This document shows positions 49,961 to 61,500 of a stretch of 64,000 bases of DNA, one piece after another. Numbering within the stretch: the first letter of the stretch is position 1; each line of letters begins with the position of its first letter. The notes beneath the pieces are model-generated. The model was given only the letters and a program-made list of their open reading frames with translations. It had not been told where the DNA came from and did no database searches. Source of the stretch: Plumapathes pennacea. Its lineage: Eukaryota > Cnidaria > Anthozoa > Antipatharia > Myriopathidae. The DNA is taken from assembly GCA_964036295.1 (NCBI GenBank), contig OZ038466.1:7156001-7220000 (forward strand), given 5' to 3'. A program made the position numbers and the translations under genes.

Positions 49961-51190
49961 ATCTTTCTACTTACAGACATCAAAAGGTGCAGTTCATTGG
50001 AGAAAATTTAACTTTATTAAAACACCAGTGCCAAATATATAAAACTTATGCACAGGAATGTAATGATTTGCCGACCTTAACCATTGTTTTGTGTGTCTGT
50101 TGAACGCATTTTCGGTTCCTCTGTCGACTGCAGGCCTTCCCGAGCTGTCTTCAAAAGTCCCAATCTTGTTTTCTGCCCAGTTGTTTCGTTCACGGTGTGA
50201 TGTATGAATTGTTATTCAAAGAATGATTAAACATTTGGGGAAATCTTCATTCCTTGCTATCCCATTGCCACAGGCGTTAAAATTTCCCTCGAAGATGAAA
50301 GAAACCCTCCTCGCTTGAGTTCTGAAAAAACTGCACTGAACAACGTCGCGTCCGCGCTTGCATTTTGGCGCCTAAAAGATAGCGCTTCTGATTGGTCAAT
50401 ATGCAACATGTGACTAAGGGAACAGGCGGCCATTTTGTTTTGTCAGCGTGTTTTGCCACGAGTGAATATATTTGCGAATGTCAAGTCAATTTAAAGCCTC
50501 TTAACTGAGCTGATGAATATGAATACCTGATGGAGCAATATTCAGTGAAAAGAGGTGGACATGTACGATTTTGGAGGAGAAACTGCCACATATACCAGGC
50601 CGTTTTCACGTTTGAAATCTACTTCCTCGGAAACAAATCTCCACCGAACACGAACTCAAACTAGACTGTAAACTGAAGCTACATATATGCAATGTTTGAA
50701 CTGGGAGTATGTACATCACAAAAACTTGATCAGTGAATTTTGATTGAGGTTAGTTCTTTTTTTGTTCTGATTGTAATATTCTTGGAACTGCAGTGATGTG
50801 ATCATCTGGTAACTGAAATACAACTAATGCTTTATTGTGATATGTTTGAAATGAATGTCGCATCCGTTTCAGGTGTACTTGTTTAGGGCATTACTACTGG
50901 AGAGTTTTCCGATGTAGCATGAATTTAGATTTCTCTGCAAGTACTTCTGATCTTAGAATGTGTAATAATAATATAATGCATACACAGCAGCACGTCTGTG
51001 CAATATGGCTCTTAGAAGTCTGCTGGATTTATAATATAGGTTATTGTGCCTAGCAAATGACCACTCAACCCTGCATGAACTTCACTTATGGCTGCAGTTT
51101 CTAAATTTGAGAGCAAGATAATGCTGGCACTGACAGCTGTGTCCCAGGTTCAATTCCCAGCTAATTTGGGAAATTGGGAAATATGATCAC
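49961..51190. other. Unique DNA inside the spacer, possible promoter motif
   Basis: No gene recognised. GGCGGCCATTTTG near 50425 is the reverse complement of a YY1-type site often found near animal transcription starts, with ATTGGTCA about 30 bp before it. A B-box-like GGTTCAATTCC near 51150 lacks a convincing A box. Confidence 0.35.
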
Positions 51191-51232
51191 TGCAGGGTTC
51201 CTGTGAGAACTTTCAAAGTAGTCAACCATGAT

Positions 51233-51900
51233 GATTTCCATTGTCTGTTTCATGGGGTATTTTCATGGAATTTTCATTGCCTTCTTTTACTTTCAGTCCT
51301 TCATTACAATTTCATGGCTTTGAATTTATTTCATGGGCAAATTCATTGGTTTTCTGAAACCCATGAAATTTTGAAAAAATGCAATTTTCATGGGGTATTT
51401 TTGGATGAGGATTTTCATTGTCTGTTTCATGGGGTATTTTCATGGAATTTTCATTGCCTTCTTTTACTTTCAGTCCTTCATTACAATTTCATGGCTTTGA
51501 ATTTATTTCATGGGCAAATTCATTGATTTTCTGAAACCCATGAAATTTTGAAAAAATGCAATTTCATGGGGTATTTTTGGATGCTGATATTCATTGTCTG
51601 TTTCATTGGGTATTTTCATGGGGTTCAATGGCAATGAAATGTTTGGAAATGCAATTTTCATGGGGTGTAAATTTAGAGGAAGAATTTCATTGCCTTTTCA
51701 TGGGATATTTTCATTAGGTTTTTCATTGAATTTTCTACAGAAGCTATATTTTCATGGGTTTTGGTTAAATTTCATGGCCATTTTCATTGGTTTTCTGAAA
51801 ACTATGATATTTTGACAGTGCAATTTTCATTGGTACTTTCATTGCCAAACAGCTACTTTCATGGGGTTTTCATGGGGTTTTCATGGCATTGACGAGCGGT
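51233..51900. repeat. 178-bp tandem duplication in a TTTTCATGGGG-rich tract
   Basis: TTGTCTGTTTCATGGGGTAT occurs at 51241 and 51419 (period 178), with a diverged third start at 51594. The 178-bp copies are nearly identical. The whole tract, including the degenerate tail to 51900, is built from TTTTCATGG/TTTTCATTG words, so a short ancestral repeat was later duplicated at larger scale. The 107-codon ORF across it is an artefact. Confidence 0.88.
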
Positions 51901-52159
51901 AGTGGGAGAACATTGTTGGTTTATGCTTTTCATGTTGACTGTGGATATGATGGCAGTTCTTTTCTGGGATTTTTTCCCAATCAGTATGAAAAGGACTGAA
52001 CTATAAAACAAATAGGGAGGTGTGTAATCAAAAACTCTCTAACATAGATCTTTTCAAGTGTCAAAAATTTATCCCAAAGTGGTTTTTCATCATTATTAGG
52101 TATAGAAGAAAACACATTATTTGACAAATATCATCATCATGCTCTTTCATATAAATTAC

Positions 52160-52530
52160 AACTGATGTATACAACAAGTATACATCCTTGTTTTTTTTTG
52201 TTTTTGGTATACAAGTGAGGTATACACCAAGTATACATCACAACTGCAGCTTCCCACTGATATATACACCAAGTATACATCACAACTGCAGCTTCCCACT
52301 CATATATACACCAAGTATACATCACAACTGCAGCTTGCCACCGATGTATACACCAAGTATACATCTCAACTGCAGCTTCCCACTGATGTATACACCAAGT
52401 ATACATCATTATAGATTCTCAAGTTTGATTTTCTCCTGATGTATATTTGATGTATACAAAATATATACATAACACCAATGTAATACAGATGATGCATACT
52501 CTTTGTATACAAAAAGTATACTAATCATGC
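52160..52530. repeat. 42-bp dyad repeat and GTATAC tract, right border of the spacer
   Basis: Between about 52210 and 52410 a 42-bp unit repeats about five times. Each unit contains the dyad GATGTATAC-ACCAA-GTATACATC (9-bp arms, 5-bp spacer; some copies have GATATATAC) followed by a CAACTGCAGCTTCCCACT linker. Further GTATAC pairs flank it on both sides up to the start of block 2. 42 bp is 14 codons, so a minus-strand ORF reads a 14-residue repeat by coincidence. Confidence 0.9.
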
Positions 52531-52540
52531 TTTAATTTTG

Positions 52541-55500
52541 GTAAGGGGATGCATACATGTAAGGAGGGTGCATACATGTAAAGAAGATGCATACATGTAA
52601 GGAAGATCAATACGTGTAAAAATTATGCATACATGTAAAGAACATGCATAGATGTAAGGAAGATGCATAGATGTAAGGAAGATGCATACATCTAAGGAAG
52701 ACGCAGACATGTGGGAAGATGCATACATGTAAAGAAAATGCATAGATATAAACAAGACGTATACAAATAAAGAAGATGCATACATGTAAGGAGGGTGCAT
52801 ACATGTAAGGAATATGCATACATGTAAAAAAGAGGCATATATGTAAGGAAGATGGATACATGTAAAGAAGAGGCATACATGTAAAGAAGATGCATACATG
52901 TAAGAAGGGTGCATACATGTAAGGAAGATGCATACATGTAAGGAAGATGCACACATGTAAAAAAATAAATACATGTAAGGAAGATGCATACATGTAAGGA
53001 AGATGCATACAGGTAAGGAAGATGCACATACGTAAGGAAGATGCATACATGTAAGGAGGACACATACATGTAAGAAAGATGCATATATGTAAGGAGGGTC
53101 CATACATGTAAGGAAGATCCATACATGTAAGGAAGATGGATACATGTAAGGAAGATCCATACGTGTAAAGAAGATGCATATATGTAAGGAAAATGGATAC
53201 TTCTAAGGAAAATACATTTATGTAAGGAAGATGCATACGTGTAAAGAAGATGCATACATGTAAGGAAGATACATACATGTAAGGAAGACGCATACATGTA
53301 AGGAGGATGCATACATGTAAGGAAGATGTATACATGTATAGAAGATGCATACATGTAAGGAAGATCCATACGTGTAAGGAAGATGCATACATGTAAAGAA
53401 CATCAATACGTGTAAAGAAGATGCATACATCTAAGGAAGATGCATACATCTAAGGAATATGCATACATGTAAGGAAGATGCACTAATGTTAGGAGGGTCC
53501 ATATATGTAAGGAAGAGGCATACATGTAAGGAAGATGGATAGGTGTAAGGAAGATCCATACATGTAAAGAAGATGCACACGTGTAAGGAAGAAGCATACA
53601 TGTAACGAAGACACATACATGTAAGGAAGATGCATATATGTAACGAGGGTACATACTTGTAAGGAAAATCTATATATGTTAGGAAAATGCACACATGTAA
53701 GGAAGATGCACACATGTAAGGAATATACACACATGTAAGGAGAGTGCATACATGTAAGGAAGATGCACACATGTAAAGAAGATGCACACATGTAAAGAAA
53801 ATGCATACAAATAAGAAAGATGCATACATGTAAAGAAGATAGATACATGTAAAAAAAATACATGCAAGTAAGGAAGATGCATACATGTAAAAAAGATGGA
53901 TACATGTAAGGAAGATGCATACATGTAAGAAAGATGCACATATGTAAGGAAGATGCATACATGTAAGGAAGACACATACATGTAAGAAGGATGCATATAT
54001 GTAAGAAGGGTGCATAGATGTAAGGAAGATGCATACATGTAAAAAAGAGGCATATATGTAAGGAAGATGGATACATGTAAAGAAGAAGCATACATGTAAA
54101 GAAGATGCATACATGTAAGAAGGGTGCATACATGTAAGGAAGATGCATACATGTAAGGAAGATGCACACATGTAAAAAAGTAAATACATGTAAGGAAGAT
54201 GCATACATGTAAGGAAGATGCATACAGGTAAGGAAGATGCACATACGTAAGGAAGATGCATACATGTAAGGAGGATACATACATGTAAGAAAGATGCATA
54301 TATGTAAGGAGGGTCCATACATGTAAGGAAGATCCATACATGTAAGGAAGATGGATACATGTAAGGAAGATCCATACGTGTAAAGAAGATGCATATATGT
54401 AAGGAAAATGGATACTTCTAAGGAAAATACATTTATGTAAGGAAGATGCATACGTGTAAAGAAGATGCATACATGTAAGGAAGATACATACATGTAAGGA
54501 AGACGCATACATGTAAGGAGGATGCATACATGTAAGGAAGATGTATACATGTAAGGAAGATGCATACATGTAAGGAAGATCCATACGTGTAAGGAAGATG
54601 CATACATATAAAGAACATCAATACGTGTAAAGAAGATGCATACATCTAAGGAAGATGCATACATCTAAGGAATATGCATACATGTAAGGAAGATGCGCTA
54701 ATGTTAGGAGGGTCCATATATGTAAGGAAGAGGCATACATGTAAGGAAGATGGATAGGTGTAAGGAAGATCCATACATGTAAAGAAGATGAACACGTGTA
54801 AAGAAGAAGCATATATGTAACGAAGACACATACATGTAAAGAAGATGCATATATGTAACGAGGGTACATACTTGTAAGGAAAATCTATATATGTTAGGAA
54901 AATGCACACATGTAAGGCAGATGCACACATGTAAGGAATATACACACATGTAAGGAGAGTGCATACATGTAAAGAAGATGCACACATGTAAAGAAGATGC
55001 ACACATGTAAAGAAAATGCATACAAATAAGAAAGATGCATACATATAAAGAAGATAGATACATGTAAAGAAAATGCATGCAAGTAAGGAAGATGCATACA
55101 TGTAAGAAAGATGGATACATGTAAGGAAGATGCATACATGTAAGGAAGATGCACATATGTAAGGAAGATGCATACATGTAAGGAAGACACATACATGTAA
55201 GAAGGATGCATATATGTAAGGAGGGTGCATACATGTAGGGAAGATGCATACATGTAAGGAAAATGGGTACATGTAAGGAAGATGCATACATGTACGGAAG
55301 ATGCATACATGTAAAAAAGATTCATACATGTAAGGAGGATGCATACATGTAAGAAAGATGCATATATGTAAGGAAGATGTATACATGTAAGAAACAGGCA
55401 TACATGTAAGGAAGATGCATACATGTAAGGAAGATGCCCACATGTAAGGAAGTCGCATACGTGTAAGGAAGATGCATACCTTTAAGGAAAATGCATAGAT

Positions 55501-58500
55501 CTAAGGAAGATACATACATGTAAGGAAGACGCATACATGTAAGAAGATGCATAAATGTAAGGAGGGTGCATACATATAAAGAAGATGCAAACTTGTAAGT
55601 AAGATCCATACGTGTAAGGAAGATGCATACATGTATGGAACATGAATAGATGTAAAGAAAATGCATACATGTAAGGAAGATGCGGACATGTAAGAAAGAT
55701 GCATACATGTAAAAAAGATGCGTACATATAGGGAAGATGCACTAATTTAAGGAGGGTGCATACATGTAAGGAAGACGCATACATGTAAGGAAGATGCATA
55801 GGTGTAAGGAAAATGCACACATGTAAAGAAGATGCATACAAGTAAGGAAGACAGATACATGTAAAGAAGTTGCCTATATGTAAGGAGGGTGTAAACATGT
55901 AAGGAAAATGTATACATGTTAGGAAAATGCATACATGTAACGAAGATGCACACATGTAAGGAAAATGCACACAGGTAAGGAGGGTGCATACGTGTAAAGA
56001 AGATACACACATGTAAAAAGGATGCACACATGAAAGGAAGATGCATACATGTAAGGAAGATGCATACATGTAAGGAAGATGCATACATGTAAGGAAGATG
56101 CATACATGGAAGTAACACGCATACAGGTGAAAAAAACGCATACATGTACAGAGGGTGCATACATGAAAAGAAGATGCATACATGTAAGGAAGATCCATAC
56201 GTGTAAGGAACATGCATACATGTAAGGAACATGCATACCTGTAAGGAACATGCATACATGTAAGGAAGATGGATACATGTAAAGAAGATGCATATATGTA
56301 AGGAAGATACATACATATAAGGAAGATGCATACATGTAAGGAAGATGCACATATGTAAGGAAGATGCATACATATAAAGAAGACACATACACGTAAGAAA
56401 GATGCATATATGTAAGGAAGGTGCTTACTTGTAAGCAAGATCCATACATGTAAGAAAGATGCATACATGTAAGGAAGATCCATACGTGTAAGGAAGATGC
56501 ATGCATGTAAGGAAGAGGCATACATATATGGAACATGCCTAGATGTAAGGAAGATGCATACATGTAAGGAAGATGCACTAATGTAAGGAAAGTCCATACA
56601 TGTAAAAAAGACGCATACACGTAAGGAAGATGAATAAGTGTAAGGAAAATGCATACATGTAAAAAAGATACACACGTGTAAGGAAGAAGCATACATGTAA
56701 CGAAGACACATACATGTAAGAAAGATGCATATAAGTAAAGAGGGTGCATACTTGTAGGGAAGATGTATAGATGTTAGGAAAATGCATACATGTAAGGAAG
56801 ATGCATAAATGTAAGGAAGATGCGTACTTGTAAGGAAAATGCACTAATGTAAGGAAAGTGCATACATGCAAAGAAGACGCATCCATGTAAAGAAGATGCA
56901 TAAGTGAAAAGAAAATGCATACATGTAAAAAAGATGCACACGTGTAAGGAAAATGCATACATGTAAGGAAGACAGATACATGTAAGAAAGATGCATATAT
57001 GTAAGGAGGGTGCATAGATGTAAGGAAAATGTATAAATGTTAGGAAAATGCATACATGTAAGAAAGATGCACACATGTAAGGAGGGTGCATACGTGTAAG
57101 GAAGATGCACAAATGTAAGGAAGATACACACATGAAAGGAACATGCATACATGTAAAGAAGATGCATACATGTAAGGAAGATGCATACATGTAAGGAAGA
57201 AAGATACATGTAAGGAAGATGCATACATAAAAGGAAGATGCACATCTGTAAGGAAGATGCATACATATAAGGTAGAAACATACATGTAAGAAAGATGCAT
57301 ATATGTAAGGAAGATGCATACTTGTAAGCAAGATGCATACGTGTAAGGAAGATGCATACATGTAAAGAAGATCCATACGTGTAAGGAAGATGCATGCATG
57401 TAAGGAAGAAGCATACATGTATGGAACGTGCATAGATGTAAGGAAAATGCATACATGTAAGGAAGATGCATACATGTAAGGAAAATGCACTAATGTAAAG
57501 AGGGTCCATACAAGTAAGGAAGACGCATACATGAAAGGAAGATGCATAGGTGTAAGGAAGATGCATACATGTAAAGAAGATGCACACGTGTAAGGAAGAA
57601 GCATACATGTAACGAAGACACATACATGTAAGAAAGATGCATATATGTAAGGAGGGTGCATACTTGTAAGGAAGATGTATATATGTTAGGAAAAAGAAAA
57701 CATGTAGGGAAGATGCATACATGTAAGGAAGATGCGTACATGTAAGGAAGATGCACTAATGTAAAAAGGGTGCATACATGTAAGGAAGACGCATGCATGT
57801 AAGGAAGATGCATAGGTGTAAAGAAAAAGCATACTTGTAAACAAAATGTACAACGTATAATAAGATGCCTACATGTAAGGAAGACAGATCCTTGTAAGGA
57901 AGATCCATATATGTAAGGAAGGTGCATACATGTAAGGAAAATGTATACACGTTAGGAAAATGCATACATGTAAGGAAGATGCACACATGTAAGGAAAATG
58001 CACACATGTAAGGAGGGTGCATACGTGTAAGGAAAATGCGCACATGTAAAAAAGATACATACATGTAAAGAAGATGCATACATGGAAGGAAGACGCATAG
58101 AGGTAACAAGGATGCATACATGTAAGGAGGGTGCATACATGAAAGGAAGATTGAAAGGAAGATGCATACATGTAAAGAAGATCCATACGTGTAAGGAAGA
58201 TGCATACTTGTAAGGAACATGCATACATGTAAGGAACATGCATACATGTAAGGAAGTTGGATACATGTAAGGAAGATGGATACATGTAGGGAAGATGCAT
58301 ACATATAAGGAAGATGCATACATGTAAGGAAGATGCATACATGTAAGGAAGATGCACATATGTAAGGAAAATGCATACATATAAAAAAAACACATACAAG
58401 TAACAAAGATGAATATATGTAAGGAGGGTGCATACTTGTAAGGAAGATGCATACATGTAAGGAAGATGCATACATGCAAGGAAAATCCATACGTGTAAGG

Positions 58501-61500
58501 AAGATGCATACATGTAAGGAAGAGGCATACATGTAAAGAAGATCCATACATGTAAGGAAGATGCATACATGTAAGGAAGATGCATACATGTATGAAAGAT
58601 GCATACATGTAAGGAAGTTGCATACATGTAAAAAAGATGTACATATGTAAGGAGGGTGCGTACATGTCAGGAAGATTCATACATGTAAGGAAGATGCATA
58701 CATGTAAGGATGATGCATAAATGTAAGGAAGATACATACATGTAAGGACGATGCATACATGTAAGAAGATGCAAACATGTAAAAAGGGTGCATACAGATA
58801 AAGAAGATCCATACATGTAAGGAACACCCATACGTGTAAATAAAATGCATATATCTTAGGAACATGCATAGATGTAAGGAAGATGCATGCGTGTAAGGAA
58901 GATACACTAATGTAAGGAGGGTCTTCACATGTAAGGAAAACGCATAAATGTAGGGAAAATCCATAGGTGTAAGGAAGATGCATACATGTAGAAAAGATGC
59001 ACACATGTAAAGAAGACGCATACAAGTAACTAAGACACATACATGTAAGGAAGATGCATATATGTAAAGAGAGTGCATACTTGTAAGGAAGATGTATAAA
59101 TATTAGGAAAATGCATACATGTAAGGAAAATGCACACATGTAAAAAAGATAGACACTTGTAAGGAAGGTGCATACATGTAAGGAAGATGCATACATGTAA
59201 GTAAGATCCATACGTGTAAGGAAAATGCATACAAGTAAGGAACATGAATAGATGTAAAGAAAATACATACATGTAAGAAAGATGAATATATGTAAGGAGG
59301 GTGCATAGATGTAAAGAAGATGCATAAATGTAAGAAAGATGAATACATGTAAGGAAAATCCATACGCGTAAAAAAGATGCATACATGTAAGGAAGATGCA
59401 TACATGGAAAAAAGATGCATACGTGTAAGGAAAATGCGTACATGTAAGGAAGATGCATACATGTAAAGAGAATTCATAAATGTAAGGAAGAGGCATATAT
59501 GTAAGGAAGATCTATACATGTAAAGAACAAGCATACATGTAAGGAAGATGCATACATGTAAGGAAGATGCACATATGTAAGGAAGATGCATACATGTAAA
59601 GAAGAAGAATACATGTAAGGAAGATGCATACATGTAAGGTAGATACATTCATGTATGGGAGATACATACATGTAAAGAAGACGCATATATGTAAGAAAAT
59701 GCATACATGTACGGAGGGTGCATACATGTAAAGAAGATGCATAAATGTAAGTAAGATCCATACGTGTAAGGAAGATGCATACATGTAAGGAACATGAGAA
59801 GATGTAAAAAAAATACATACATGTAAAGAAGTTGCATACATGCAAAAAAGATGCATACACGTAAGGAAGATGCGTACATGTAAAAAAGATGCACTAATGT
59901 AAGGAGGGTGCATAAATGTAAGGAAGACGCATACATGTAAGGAAAATGAATAAGTGTAAGGAAGATGCATACATGTAAAAAAGATGCACACGTGTAAGGA
60001 AGATGCATACATGTAAGGAAGACAGTTACATGTAAGGAAAATGCATACATGTAAGGAGGGTGCATACATGTAAGGAAAATATATACAAGTTAGGAAAATG
60101 CATACATGTAAGGAAGAAGCATAAATAAGGAAGATGCATACATGTAAGGAAGATGCATACATGTAAAGAAGATGCATATATGTAAAAAAGATGCATACAT
60201 GTAAAGAAGATATATACATGTAAGGAAAAGGCATACATGTAAGGAAGATGCATAAATGTAAGGAAGATGCATACATGTAAGGAAGATGCATACATGTAAG
60301 GAAAATGCATACATGTAAGGAAGATGCATACATGTAAAGAAAACGCATACATATAAAAGATCCATAAATATAAGGAGGGTGCATACATGTAAGAAAGATG
60401 ATACATGTAAGGAAGATCCATACGTGTAAGGAAGATGCAAACATGTAAGGAAAATCCAAACGTGTAAGAAAGATGCATACATGTAAGCAACATGAATAGA
60501 TGTAAGGAAGATGCATACATGTAAGGAAGATGCATACATGTAAGGAAGATGAAAATATGTAAAGAAGATGCATACATGTAAAAAAAATGCACTAATGTAA
60601 GGAGGGTCTATACAAGTAAGGAAGACGCATACATGTAAGGAACATGTATAGAGGTAAGGAAGATGCATACTAATAAAGAAGATGAACAGGTGTAAGGAAG
60701 AAGCATACATGTAACGAAGACACATACATGTAAGAAAGATGCATATAAGTAAAGAGGGTGTATACTTGTAAGGAAGATGTATATATGTTAGGAAAATGCA
60801 CACATGTAAGGAAAATACACACATGTAAAGAGGGTTCATACATGTAAAGAAGATGCACACATGTAAGGAAGATGCACACTTGTAAAGAAAATGCATAAAG
60901 GTAAGGAAGATGCAGACATGTAAGGAAAATACATACATGTAAGGAAGATGCATACATGTAAGGAAGATGCATACATGTAAGAAAGATGGATACATGTAAG
61001 GAAGATGCATACATGTAAGGAAGATGCAAATATGTAAAAAGATGCATACATGTAAGGAAGACATACATGTTCGCAATATGCATACATGTAAGGAAGATGC
61101 ATACATGTAAGGAGGATGCATACATGTAAAAAAGATGCATATATGTAAGGAAGATGTATACATGTAAGGAGCAGGCATACATGTAAGGAAGATGCATACA
61201 TGTAAGGAAGATGCACACATGTAAGGAAGATGCATACATGTAAGGAAGATGCATACCTGTAAGAAAAATACATACATCTAAAAAAGATACATAAATGTAA
61301 GGAAGACGCATACATGTAAGAAGATGCATCCATATAAGGAGGGTGCATACAAGTAAAGAAGATGCAAACATGTAAGTAAGATCCATACGTGTAAGGAACA
61401 TGCATACATGTAAAGAACATGAATAGATGTAAAGAAAATGCATACTTCTAAAGAAGATGCATACATGTAAGGAAAATGCATACATGTAAGAAAGATGCGT

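Noticed and set aside
51100..51180. tRNA or second SINE suggested by GGTTCAATTCC
   Set aside because: No A box at the right distance and no T-arm or acceptor pairing; probably chance.
51203..51526. 107-codon ORF with a repeated protein segment
   Set aside because: Product of the 178-bp tandem duplication in a T-rich tract.
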